Positions 27,039 through 35,790 of a stretch of 51,267 nt of DNA are shown here, piece by piece. The DNA lies in contig CALVDR010000017.1 of NCBI GenBank assembly GCA_944326365.1, positions 1-51,267 of the forward strand. Direction: 5' to 3'. Below the pieces are notes generated by a model. The model was not told the DNA's origin. It saw only the letters and a list, made by a program, of their open reading frames with translations, and made no database searches. Within the stretch, counting starts at the first letter, position 1. The number at the start of each line of letters is the position of its first letter. This DNA comes from an uncultured Bacteroidales bacterium. GTDB taxonomy: Bacteria > Bacteroidota > Bacteroidia > Bacteroidales > UBA932. The translations under genes and the position numbers were made by a program.

Positions 27039-29762
27039 ATGAAATTCAGACATATTTTTTTGATTCAGGCGATTCTAACCTTTATCCTGGGCATGACGGT
27101 GATAGCGATATCATCGGGCCGCGAAGGTAAACGGGATCGCCTGGATCCGTATTATACATCAGAGAAATGGAGCATTCCCGACAGTATCGTCGGGAGGGAT
27201 TTCAGCATGTTCGTGACCGTCATCGACACTGATTTCGAGCCTGGACCGGACGCCAAATTCGGATACCCCGGAGACAGGTTCGGCCCTATGATCTTCAGAC
27301 TGGTCAGGGAAGGTGACGAACTGGTGCTGCAGCAGGCCACCGGTTTCGCGTCCTCGCATTATCACTCCGCGGCCGGATGGGCGGGCATGAACGGAAACCC
27401 GGAACACGACCATCTGCACGAGCTGTACGCGGAAAGGTCGGAATATATGGAAATGAGACGCTTCCCTATCCTGGAAGAAAGGGACAGCTACATCACCATA
27501 CCGGTATCCGACTGGCTTGAGGATGACGCTTATTTCGGGCTGCAGCCTTATGCCGCATTTCTGAGAATCGGGAACAGGATAGAGAGAAGTTCCCGTCTCC
27601 TGGAAGTGGAACACAGAAGAGAACAGGTCATCATCAGATACAGCCTCAGGTACGCTCCCCTGCCACTCCCCGGAGCCTCGGACAAATCTACAGGATGGAC
27701 AATAGGAGTATGTCTGACACTGCTTCCTGAAGAGAGGATGCAGTCCGTATTCGCAGACAGGAGGGTCGGCTATTTCGAAGTTCCTGCAGTACAGGTAGAT
27801 CCGGCGGGCATCTATATCAGGGAAGCCAGCGTCATCAAGAAATTCCGTGACAGCCTGACATTCTGCGTATATCCCGGGTTTCCGCAGCATCTTCTGCCTG
27901 CAGTCAGAAAGGCCGTAGAGAACTGGGACCGGGTTTTCAGAAAAGACGGTCTGGATTTCAGGGTAAGACTTGCGGAACCTTCACGCGATGAACTGGAATC
28001 AGGCAAATACAGGACAGACGATGCCAGGATATCCTGGATCAAATTCAACGATGCCCCCCGGAACGGGAACGCATACGGAAGAGTGTACACTGACCTGAGG
28101 ACAGGAGAGTCGCTTTGCGCATATCTGGGAATTTTCAGCGGTGTGGACAGGACACTCAGGCAGTGGTACCTTTCCCAGACAGGTGACATCATGCCGATGC
28201 CGGACGAGATGTATCTGGCGATGTTCGAAATGGTCATCACACACGAAATAGGCCATACACTCGGACTGGAACACAATTTCTACGGCAGCTGCCGCTTCGA
28301 TGTGAAAGAGCTGCGGAACCCTGCAGTCATGGCAAGATTTTCACACGGAAGCTCCATCATGGACTACATGAGGCTGAACTATGCCGTACAGCCTGAGGAC
28401 GGAATAAGCCTGACCGACAGGGTGCCTGTCATAGGACCTTACGATGAGGCCGCCATCAAATGGGGCTACGGACATTTCCTGACTGAAAAAGAACGGAATG
28501 ATTTCGCAGGATGGATGTTTTCCCGCGACAGTCTCAGATACCTGCCGCAAGTCGTGGATGATCCGATGACACAGACTGAGGACCTCGGAAAGAATCCTCT
28601 GCGTACTGCCGGAATGGGTATGCAGCATCTGCAGCGTGCCGTGACATCATATCTGGAAGCGATTTCCGTACCTGATTCGCTCGCGGAAGAAACAGCTGTA
28701 CCTGATCCGGACAGCGTCTTCATATATTCATCGGTATCTGCGCAATACCGTCAGTTCGTGGAACATGCCCTGATGTTTGTCGGAGGAAGACAGAGAATAG
28801 TCGATGCCGGAGGTCATACTATAGCTGTCCCTGTATCTTCCGGCCTTCAGGAAGAGGCGCTGGATTTTCTCAGAAAATATGTTTACGAACCTCCTCAGTG
28901 GGCTGCGTCCATCGTAGACGAAGAATACCGCGAATATGTCGGGACGAGAGTGAAAAGGAATCTGGCCAGAGGAAAGGAAAAGACATGGAACAAGGATGAC
29001 AGGACGTTCAGCATGGAAATAAGGGACGGAAGGGTGATCCTGAACATGGATGAAGCCTACGTATCTGTCAATGCCCAGATAGACTGCGGGGCAGGTCTCA
29101 GGAACAGACCGCTTCCGGCGATACCTGTCTTCAAGGGGACCGGCCGGACGGATATCACAGACAGTCTGTACAGGATATTGTCATCAAGCGTATTGCGGGA
29201 AAACTACGGTTTTCTGTCGCTGAGAGAGACGGACATTTTCGACAAAGCCGACTGCGAGAAGACAGAAGACGGCTACAGGCTTACCCTGCATACCGGATTC
29301 GGATTCCTGCCTGAGGCCAGAACTGTGGAGATGGCGCCGATCCAGGGAGTCATGCCTGTACATATCTCGTTCTATGTCAGATGGGATGCCCCCGGAAAAC
29401 CGAGAGGCGGAGCCCCCGTGAACAGACAGCACGAAATCACGAAAAACGATATGACTCTGCACATCAGCGAAGGAGTGCCTGAATTCTACAGACGGCAGCT
29501 GAAAAGGGCTGTCAGAAGGTACAACTGGGAATGCCGGACAAACATCAGGGTGGATGAAAGCACATCCCCGGTCAGGGCGGACTGCAATGCCGCCGTATCG
29601 TATGACATTCTCGGAAACGATATTTCGGTTTACTCCGTACCTGGATTCTACAGGCTGAACATCGGGGCAGGAACCGAACCGGACCGCCGCAGTGTCAGAC
29701 ACAAGTTCCGCATCGCCCTCGACTACCTGTCGGAAAGTGACCTGCCCGTCATTCCGAATTGA
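27039..29762 (+). CDS. Zinc-dependent metalloprotease (HExxHxxxxxH)
   Basis: The 907-residue exported protein has an N-terminal hydrophobic signal (about 6-25) without a lipobox. The metzincin zinc site HEIGHTLGLEH spans His402-Glu403-His406-His412, followed by the Met-turn SIMDYM. An N-terminal region of about 280 residues and a C-terminal region of about 430 residues surround the protease core, as in the large DUF5117/DUF4953-type metalloproteases of Bacteroidetes. Placed 23 bp after the PKD-like gene, it may cut a protein or peptide substrate before or after SusCD uptake. That would make this a peptide- rather than glycan-utilisation locus, an inference from the absence of any glycoside hydrolase. 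Confidence 0.87.
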   Translation: MKFRHIFLIQAILTFILGMTVIAISSGREGKRDRLDPYYTSEKWSIPDSIVGRDFSMFVTVIDTDFEPGPDAKFGYPGDRFGPMIFRLVREGDELVLQQATGFASSHYHSAAGWAGMNGNPEHDHLHELYAERSEYMEMRRFPILEERDSYITIPVSDWLEDDAYFGLQPYAAFLRIGNRIERSSRLLEVEHRREQVIIRYSLRYAPLPLPGASDKSTGWTIGVCLTLLPEERMQSVFADRRVGYFEVPAVQVDPAGIYIREASVIKKFRDSLTFCVYPGFPQHLLPAVRKAVENWDRVFRKDGLDFRVRLAEPSRDELESGKYRTDDARISWIKFNDAPRNGNAYGRVYTDLRTGESLCAYLGIFSGVDRTLRQWYLSQTGDIMPMPDEMYLAMFEMVITHEIGHTLGLEHNFYGSCRFDVKELRNPAVMARFSHGSSIMDYMRLNYAVQPEDGISLTDRVPVIGPYDEAAIKWGYGHFLTEKERNDFAGWMFSRDSLRYLPQVVDDPMTQTEDLGKNPLRTAGMGMQHLQRAVTSYLEAISVPDSLAEETAVPDPDSVFIYSSVSAQYRQFVEHALMFVGGRQRIVDAGGHTIAVPVSSGLQEEALDFLRKYVYEPPQWAASIVDEEYREYVGTRVKRNLARGKEKTWNKDDRTFSMEIRDGRVILNMDEAYVSVNAQIDCGAGLRNRPLPAIPVFKGTGRTDITDSLYRILSSSVLRENYGFLSLRETDIFDKADCEKTEDGYRLTLHTGFGFLPEARTVEMAPIQGVMPVHISFYVRWDAPGKPRGGAPVNRQHEITKNDMTLHISEGVPEFYRRQLKRAVRRYNWECRTNIRVDESTSPVRADCNAAVSYDILGNDISVYSVPGFYRLNIGAGTEPDRRSVRHKFRIALDYLSESDLPVIPN

Positions 29763-29802
29763 AAAATTTTATAATTTTATGACAATATTAAATCCATGTA
29801 TC

Positions 29803-30294
29803 ATGAAAAGGATTCTGACTGTTATTATCGCCGCTGCCGCGGCAATATCCCTGTGCTCCGCACAGGACATCTCGCCCAACATCACCGTAAAGGACCTTTC
29901 GGGCGACACAGTACTGATGAGCGATGTCCTCAAGGATGACGTAGTGATAGTCTCCTTCTGGGCCACATGGTGCAAACCGTGCCAGAACGAACTGGATGCA
30001 CTCGCTGAAATAGAAGATACCTGGGCCGACCGGCTGAGGGTGGTGGCCATCTCCACTGATGACGCACGCTCGATCGCCAAGGTGAAATCTACCGTAAAAG
30101 CCAAGATGTGGCCGTACGAAGTCTATACCGATGAGAACAGCGAGCTGGCGAAGTCTCTGAACATAAATTCGATTCCGTTCGTAATGATCATCGTCGGCGG
30201 TGAAACCGTATATTCGCATACGGGATATACTCCCGGCAGCGAACGGCTGCTCGTGGAGAAGGCTCTCGGCTACGTTAAACAAGGGTCCTTTTGA
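29803..30294 (+). CDS. TlpA-like periplasmic thioredoxin
   Basis: The 163-residue protein has a signal peptide (1-20, MKRILTVIIAAAAAISLCSA) and one thioredoxin fold with active site WCKPC (Cys57, Cys60) and the cis-proline SIPFVMII. It is similar to TlpA/ResA-type disulfide reductases acting in the periplasm. ATG 29803 was chosen because upstream in-frame starts spoil the signal peptide. It lies 40 bp after the metalloprotease gene and may keep disulfides of the locus proteins correct. It ends 9 bp from the convergent ACT gene. Confidence 0.88.
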   Translation: MKRILTVIIAAAAAISLCSAQDISPNITVKDLSGDTVLMSDVLKDDVVIVSFWATWCKPCQNELDALAEIEDTWADRLRVVAISTDDARSIAKVKSTVKAKMWPYEVYTDENSELAKSLNINSIPFVMIIVGGETVYSHTGYTPGSERLLVEKALGYVKQGSF

Positions 30295-30303
30295 ATAAGA
30301 CCG

Positions 30304-30705
30304 CTATAAAATTTCAGGATGCTTCCGCTTCAGGACCTCCAGACACTTCAGGAGATTGTTCGGATTAATGATGACCTCGGCACTCTCTGACTGTGCGAAT
30401 GCATACATGTACTCGATGAATATGTCATCTTCCGCCAGGCTTTCCAGAATCTTCGAGAGAGCTCCCGGAACATTCGGGCAATGAATCTGTATCACATCGG
30501 TGAGTATCACGGCGAAGCCGGCATCGCGCAGCACCGCAGCCGTACGGTCAGCATCCTGAACTATCAGACGCATAAGACCGAAATCAGTGGTCTCGGCTAT
30601 GCAGAAAGCCTGCATGTTGATGTCATGGGCCGCCAACGCCTTGGTCACCTCGTTCAGGCGGCCTGTCTTGTTTTCCAGGAAAACAGATATCTGCTTTGTA
30701 GTCAT
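30304..30705 (-). CDS. Tandem ACT-domain protein
   Basis: The 133-residue protein consists of two ACT domains (about 4-66 and 72-130; first KQISVFLENKTGRLNEVTKALAAHDINMQAF, then IQIHCPNVPGALSKILESLAE). ACT domains bind amino acids and control enzymes. Genes of this type regularly follow phenylacetate-CoA ligase in gut anaerobes, as here with a 9 bp gap. It probably senses an aromatic amino acid and controls the operon's enzymes; the ligand is not known. Confidence 0.88.
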   Translation of the reverse strand: MTTKQISVFLENKTGRLNEVTKALAAHDINMQAFCIAETTDFGLMRLIVQDADRTAAVLRDAGFAVILTDVIQIHCPNVPGALSKILESLAEDDIFIEYMYAFAQSESAEVIINPNNLLKCLEVLKRKHPEIL

Positions 30706-30714
30706 GATATAACG

Positions 30715-32016
30715 TTATTTTAGTTTTCTCTTGTCAATCACCCTTACGCTCTTGCCCTCGGACCTGGAAATGGAACCAGGCTCCATGAGCCTGACATTGG
30801 CACTGATGGAAAGAATGCTCTTGAGCTTGTCCGCCAGTTTTTTCTTCAGCTGCAGCATGGTCCCGAGTTCATCGCTGAAATAGTCCCGCCTGACCTCGAC
30901 CTGGACTTCCAGGGTATCGAGAAGGTTCACCCTGTCGACCACCATCAGATAGACAGGCTCGAACTCAGGCATATCCAGTATGACGCTTTCCACCTGGGAC
31001 GGGAAGACATTTATACCCCTGATGATAAGCATGTCATCGCAGCGGCCTATGATTCTGGTCATCCTCACATTAGTCCTTCCGCACTCGCATTGGCCGCTGA
31101 TCAGGGAGGACAGGTCTCTGGTCCGGTATCTGAGCAGCGGCATACCTGTCTTCGTGAGGGTGGTGAAGACCAGTTCGCCGGTAGTCCCGTAAGGGAGCGG
31201 TTCGAGGGTGTCCGGATCGATGATTTCAGGGTAGAAATGGTCTTCGGAAATGTGCGAACCGTTCTTGCACTCGCATTCGTATGAAACTCCCGGGCCGATG
31301 ATCTCGCTCAGACCGTAAATATTGTATGCCTGCAGTCCGAGTCTGGACTCTATTTCCTGTCTCATGTTTTCCGTCCACGGTTCGGCTCCGAATGCGCCTA
31401 TCTTCAGACTGATGTCATCCTTCGTCATGCCATGTTTCTCCATGGCTTCCGCCAGATACAATGCGTAGGAAGGAGTACATGCCAGACCTGTGATCTTCAG
31501 GTCCTTGAGAAGACGCAGATGCTTTTCCGTATTGCCGGTGGATGTAGGGACTACAGTGGCTCCCACATACTCCACGCCGTAGTGTGCTCCGAGCCCGCCC
31601 GTGAACAGTCCGTAGCCGTAGCCGACGGAAAAGATGTCATCACGTGTGACCCCGTAAGCCGTGAAAGCCCTGGCTGCGCTTTCACTCCATATCTCCAGGT
31701 CTCTGCGGGTGTAACCCACTACCGTAGGATTCCCGGTAGTCCCGGACGAAGCGTGGAACCGGACTATTTCCGACTGGCTGGCAGCCTGGAGGCCTGTAGG
31801 ATAATTGTCCCTGAGGTCCTGCTTGGTGGTAAAAGGCAGTTTCCTGATGTCTTCTATCGTCCTGATATCATCGGGTGTCATGTCCAGTGCCTGCATCTTC
31901 TCCCTGTAGAAAGGCACGTTGTGGTAGACCAGTTCCACGAGTTTGTGAAGCCGTTTCCCCTGCAGATCGGACATTTCGTCCCTGCTCATGCATTCTTTAT
32001 TCTTGTTCCAGATCAT
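30715..32016 (-). CDS. paaK: Phenylacetate-CoA ligase
   Basis: This 433-residue member of the adenylate-forming family activates an arylacetate to its CoA thioester using ATP. The AMP-binding loop SGTTGNPT is at 91-98, with the later motifs YGLSEIIGPGVSYEC, YRTRDLSSLI, GRCDDMLIIRGINVFPSQVE and C-terminal SEGKSVRVIDKR. In fermenting anaerobes that also carry IorAB the reaction may run backwards, releasing arylacetate and saving ATP. It is transcribed 70 bp downstream of the aminotransferase in the same operon. Confidence 0.93.
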   Translation of the reverse strand: MIWNKNKECMSRDEMSDLQGKRLHKLVELVYHNVPFYREKMQALDMTPDDIRTIEDIRKLPFTTKQDLRDNYPTGLQAASQSEIVRFHASSGTTGNPTVVGYTRRDLEIWSESAARAFTAYGVTRDDIFSVGYGYGLFTGGLGAHYGVEYVGATVVPTSTGNTEKHLRLLKDLKITGLACTPSYALYLAEAMEKHGMTKDDISLKIGAFGAEPWTENMRQEIESRLGLQAYNIYGLSEIIGPGVSYECECKNGSHISEDHFYPEIIDPDTLEPLPYGTTGELVFTTLTKTGMPLLRYRTRDLSSLISGQCECGRTNVRMTRIIGRCDDMLIIRGINVFPSQVESVILDMPEFEPVYLMVVDRVNLLDTLEVQVEVRRDYFSDELGTMLQLKKKLADKLKSILSISANVRLMEPGSISRSEGKSVRVIDKRKLK

Positions 32017-32086
32017 GGTTTTATCGTTTGCTGGTTTTTCATAATGTTTTTCTGTGGTTCATGGACGGGTCCGGGATGGAATCCGG

Positions 32087-33412
32087 TCATTTGCCGTCCG
32101 GATGGTCCTTTCTGAATGCTTCCATCCTCTGCCGGAGTACAGGATACAGCTCGTCCCGCATTCTGGAAGAACATGCCCTCACTCCCTGCTGGTCACTGCC
32201 CGTCGTACCCAGGCTGATGCAGCTGACTCCGTAGTAGAGCAGTTCTTTCAGCAACTCTCCCCCGCTCATGTTTCCGTAGCCGAGCGTAAAGAAAAAGCCG
32301 TCCCCGACTTTCTGCGTGACATCCATGTCATATACGATATGGAAGCCGCAGTCCCGGAAGATGCGTTTCATCTTTTCCGCCCTGTCCGCATAGACCCTGG
32401 TATCCTCCACGAAATCTATCCTGCCGTCACAGGCAGCCTCAAGCATGGCTGCATAGGCATACTGGGTGGATGTGGTGCATCCGCTGGTGATCATGTACAG
32501 GATGGAAGCTATGAATGTCTGGCCGAAAATGCCCGAGTCGCCATAACGTCCTGCAAGTGCCGGGTAATGGCGGTCGAAAAGCGAATCGGAGATGCATGCA
32601 AGAGCCATTCTCTGGCCAGCATAGCTGAAAATCTTCGATGAAGAAAGCATCAGGATGTAATTCTCCGTGTATCTGGCTACGGTAGGAGGATAGGGCGGTT
32701 CGTACGGTTTCCCGAGATACTTTCTGAAATCCATGCAGAAATATGCCTGGTCTTCCATCACTACAGCATCGTATTTCGTGGCCAGTCCGCCTATGATCTC
32801 CAGTTCGGACTCTTCCAGACAGATCCATGCCGGATTGTTCGGATTCGAGTACACTATGGCGGCTATGTCCCCTGATGACATCACGGACTCCAGTTTGTCT
32901 CTCAGTTTTTCCCCTCTGAAATCATGGATATCGAACCAGACCCAGTCTATGCCCAGGATTTTCAACTGGGATTTCTGTATCGGGAAGCCAGGATCTATGA
33001 ACAGGACCCTGTCCTTGCCTTGCAGACGCTGGGTACAGGCTATGAAGGATGCAAATGACGCAGCTACCCCGCCTGTAGTCGGGATACAGGCTCTGGCGCT
33101 GATGTCTATGCCGATGAAGGCTTTCACGAAACGCGATGCCGCCTCTTTCAGTTCCTCCACACCGGCTGCCGCAGGGTACTGCGACACTATGCCGCTGTCC
33201 AGAGCCGCCTTTTCGGCTTCTATGCCTATCCTGTTCGGAGGGAGACCAGGCGAACCCTGGTCCATCCTGATGAACGGTATGCCTGTCCTTTCTTCCAGAG
33301 CGGATGCCACCAGAAGGATTTCCCCTATGGTCGCATTCTCCAGATCGGCGATGTTCAGCTCCCTGACAATGTCTGCCACCAGAGCTTCTGAGAATACCTT
33401 GTTATCTGCCAT
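32087..33412 (-). CDS. PLP-dependent class I/II aminotransferase
   Basis: A 441-residue fold-type I aminotransferase. The Schiff-base Lys260 lies in SSSKIFSYAGQR, and YSNPNNPAW (188-196) and Asp221 in MEDQAYF contact the cofactor. The operon context suggests aromatic amino acid to arylpyruvate conversion, feeding IorAB. ATG 33412 is preferred (CAGGA just upstream); it overlaps the end of iorB by 11 bp, while a start at 33430 is also open. Substrate specificity cannot be read from sequence. A glutamine-dependent enzyme would fit the omega-amidase encoded upstream. Confidence 0.88.
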   Translation of the reverse strand: MADNKVFSEALVADIVRELNIADLENATIGEILLVASALEERTGIPFIRMDQGSPGLPPNRIGIEAEKAALDSGIVSQYPAAAGVEELKEAASRFVKAFIGIDISARACIPTTGGVAASFASFIACTQRLQGKDRVLFIDPGFPIQKSQLKILGIDWVWFDIHDFRGEKLRDKLESVMSSGDIAAIVYSNPNNPAWICLEESELEIIGGLATKYDAVVMEDQAYFCMDFRKYLGKPYEPPYPPTVARYTENYILMLSSSKIFSYAGQRMALACISDSLFDRHYPALAGRYGDSGIFGQTFIASILYMITSGCTTSTQYAYAAMLEAACDGRIDFVEDTRVYADRAEKMKRIFRDCGFHIVYDMDVTQKVGDGFFFTLGYGNMSGGELLKELLYYGVSCISLGTTGSDQQGVRACSSRMRDELYPVLRQRMEAFRKDHPDGK

Positions 33413-33974
33413 ATTCCTGTCCGATTTCAAAAGCCCTCAGATTCATTTCCACTATCCGCTCCCCTTTGGAAGCGAAAACATTCCGTATGCTTTCCCTGAG
33501 CTGGTCCGGCGTCAGTATGCCGATGACACCTGCAGCTGCACCGAGCAGTATCACATTTGCCGATTTCGGCATGGAATTCTCCTGTGAAATCCTGTCGAGG
33601 TCGAGAGTGATGACGTGCTCCATGGCAGCCAGTGCCGATTTCACCTTTTCTTCGGGATAGTTGCCTATATTCAAAAACGGTGAAGACGAGGTGATGACAT
33701 AGCCGTCCTTGTGCAGGAACGGCAGATATCTGAGCGCCTCCATCGGTTCCATGGAAAGGATGATGTCCGCCGAGCCGAGCGGCACCATGTCGGAATGGAT
33801 TTCGGCATCTGAAAGCCTCAACCCGGATTCCACTTCCCCGCCGCGCTGGCTCATGCCGTGCACTTCAGCCTGTTTGAGATTCAGTCCGGCTCTGACAGCC
33901 GCATCTCCTATGATGGTGGCTATGGAGAGGATTCCCTGACCTCCCACGCCTGAAAGTATGATGTCTTTTTTCAT
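33402..33974 (-). CDS. iorB: Indolepyruvate:ferredoxin oxidoreductase, beta subunit
   Basis: The 190-residue gamma-type domain of 2-oxoacid:ferredoxin oxidoreductase has DIILSGVGGQGILSIATIIGDAA at its start and GMSQRGGEVESGLRLS, which binds CoA in the family. With IorA it oxidises arylpyruvates to aryl-acetyl-CoA while reducing ferredoxin. It starts 32 bp after iorA and overlaps the aminotransferase gene. Length is normal for IorB. Confidence 0.94.
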   Translation of the reverse strand: MKKDIILSGVGGQGILSIATIIGDAAVRAGLNLKQAEVHGMSQRGGEVESGLRLSDAEIHSDMVPLGSADIILSMEPMEALRYLPFLHKDGYVITSSSPFLNIGNYPEEKVKSALAAMEHVITLDLDRISQENSMPKSANVILLGAAAGVIGILTPDQLRESIRNVFASKGERIVEMNLRAFEIGQEYGR

Positions 33975-34006
33975 TGTTCATTTTCCTGTTTGAGAACTGT
34001 CCGGAT

Positions 34007-35704
34007 TCAGGCCTGTCTGCTGGCCATGCGTTTCTTTCTGGCGAGTGTCTGCATGCATTCCCTGCGCGGAATGATCACGGAAACCCCGTCATATTCAAGT
34101 TCCTCCCTGATGATGCGGGTGATTTCCTCCATGTTCTTCTGCAGAGGGACCACCACCCTCACGTGTTCCTTTTCCACACCCAATGCCAGGCAGATGGCCT
34201 CGAACTTGTTCGTACCTGCCGAGTCCTGGCCACCGGTCATGGCTGTGGTCAGATTGTCGGAAATGACGACCGTGATATTCGAGCGGTCGTTCACGGCATC
34301 GAGAAGCCCCGTCATGCCGCTGTGCGTGAAAGTGGAATCACCTATCACCGCCACAGCAGGATGAAGTCCTGCATCCGCTGCACCTTTCGCCATGGTGATC
34401 GAAGCCCCCATGTCCACACACGTGTCTATCGCGCAGAACGGAGGAAGCGCACCCAAGGTATAGCACCCGATGTCGGCGAATACCCTCGAGTCGGGATAGT
34501 CGGCAAGCACCTGGTTAAGGGCAATATATACGTCCCTGTGACCGCATCCCTGACACAGGGCCGGCGGTCTCGGGACAATGCCTTCGGGCACGGTATATAC
34601 CGGAACTGTCTTTTTCCCGACAGCTGCTCCCACACAATCCGGGTTCAGTTCCCCTGTCCGCGGCAGGTCTCCCGTAAGCCTTCCCTTTACAGGATAGTCC
34701 CCGCCCACGATACTCCGCACCTGCTCTTCGAGGAAAGGCTGGCCGTCTTCGACGACCAATATCTGACTGCATCCCGCCGCAAATTTCCTGACGGCTTCTG
34801 CCGGAACGGGATACTGGGATATCTTCATCAAATGATATCCTGCTTCCAGGACATGGTTTTCCATGACATAATTGTAGCCTGTTCCGCAGGCGATGATCCC
34901 TTTCGGAAGACCCGCTCCGGCATTGCCCGGAAGGGCACCTGCATTCCCGGAGACGGAGTCATTGCCCGAATGGGCACCCTGGTTTCCGGAAACGGCCGGA
35001 TAGTCAGGAACGGATATCCTGAAGAACGGGGAGGAAGCGGAAAGCTGTTCGAGATGAGGCTGTTTCGCGGTCAACGCGAGATTCTTTCTTTTGGCGTTCG
35101 CTGGCAGGAGAACCCATGCGGAGCGGTCTCTGTCGGCAGGTTTCCTGACTGTATCAGGCTTGTCCGCCGATATCCGTACCGCAGCCCTCGAATGGGCAAG
35201 CCTGGTCGTGATTCTCAGCAGCACAGGGAGTTTCTCCTTTTCGGAAAGCTCGAAAGCGTATGCCATCATTTCGTATGCTTCCTGCTGCGTGGATGGCTCC
35301 AGAGTGGGAATCATGGCGAATTTTCCGTAGAATCTGGAGTCCTGTTCGTTCTGGGAAGAATGCATGGAAGGGTCATCGGCGGCCACGACTACCAGTCCGC
35401 CGTTCACTCCGGTCATACCGGCATTCACGAAGGCATCGGCAGCGACGTTCATACCGACGTGTTTCATGCATACCATACTCCGGCAGCCGGCATAGGACAT
35501 TCCCAGCGCGGCCTCCATGGCTGTCTTTTCGTTCGAACTCCAGGTACAGTGGATACCGTTTTCCCGGGACATGGCCGAATGCTGGATGTATTCAGTGATC
35601 TCGGTGCTCGGGGTGCCGGGATAGGCATACACGCCCTTGATTCCGGCATGCATGGCGCCTTCGGCTATGGCTTCATCGCCAAGCAATAGTTTTACTTGTG
35701 TCAT
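34007..35704 (-). CDS. iorA: Indolepyruvate:ferredoxin oxidoreductase, alpha subunit, without Fe-S domain
   Basis: The 565-residue subunit carries the pyrimidine-binding domain (GDEAIAEGAMHAGIKGVYAYPGTPSTEI) and the TPP domain with CQGCGHRD (384-391) and GDSTFTHSG...N (455-472). Archaeal IorA ends in a ferredoxin-like domain with two Cys-rich 4Fe-4S sites. Here the protein stops at RRECMQTLARKKRMASRQA with no Cys cluster, so electrons need another carrier site. Some gut Bacteroidales proteins appear to share this. A Gly/Asn/Ser-rich stretch at 236-266 is a 13-residue tandem duplication. First gene of the five-gene minus-strand operon. Confidence 0.92.
   Translation of the reverse strand: MTQVKLLLGDEAIAEGAMHAGIKGVYAYPGTPSTEITEYIQHSAMSRENGIHCTWSSNEKTAMEAALGMSYAGCRSMVCMKHVGMNVAADAFVNAGMTGVNGGLVVVAADDPSMHSSQNEQDSRFYGKFAMIPTLEPSTQQEAYEMMAYAFELSEKEKLPVLLRITTRLAHSRAAVRISADKPDTVRKPADRDRSAWVLLPANAKRKNLALTAKQPHLEQLSASSPFFRISVPDYPAVSGNQGAHSGNDSVSGNAGALPGNAGAGLPKGIIACGTGYNYVMENHVLEAGYHLMKISQYPVPAEAVRKFAAGCSQILVVEDGQPFLEEQVRSIVGGDYPVKGRLTGDLPRTGELNPDCVGAAVGKKTVPVYTVPEGIVPRPPALCQGCGHRDVYIALNQVLADYPDSRVFADIGCYTLGALPPFCAIDTCVDMGASITMAKGAADAGLHPAVAVIGDSTFTHSGMTGLLDAVNDRSNITVVISDNLTTAMTGGQDSAGTNKFEAICLALGVEKEHVRVVVPLQKNMEEITRIIREELEYDGVSVIIPRRECMQTLARKKRMASRQA
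34919..34996 (-). repeat. Two-copy 39-bp tandem repeat inside iorA
   Basis: Two adjacent 39-nt units encode AVSGNQGAHSGND (residues 237-249) and SVSGNAGALPGNA (250-262). They agree in the SGN, GA and GN positions and keep the frame. The repeat lies in the linker between the two main domains of IorA. It is probably a flexible loop insertion generated by slippage. Confidence 0.7.
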
Positions 35705-35727
35705 ATTCGTGTCCGTTTATAAATGGT

Positions 35728-35788
35728 CGTTCACTCCGGCCCGACGGAATATCCTACCTGTATCGGAGATTTCATCGGACTTACGTTA
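35728..35788 (+). repeat. Decayed partial copy of the 209-bp element
   Basis: The stretch TATCGGAGATTTCATCGGACTTACGTTA (35761-35788) matches 22 of 28 bases of the inner arm of the element, and the preceding TCACTCCGGCCCGACGGAA resembles its left end with small insertions. It is in the same orientation as copies A and B, with the left end facing the start of iorA at 35704. The rest of the element is absent. Confidence 0.5.
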
Positions 35789-35790
35789 TT

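Noticed and set aside
33974..35689. Open frame of about 570 codons antisense to iorA
   Set aside because: iorA motifs are clear on the other strand; the antisense product is His/Arg/Gly-rich and matches nothing I know.
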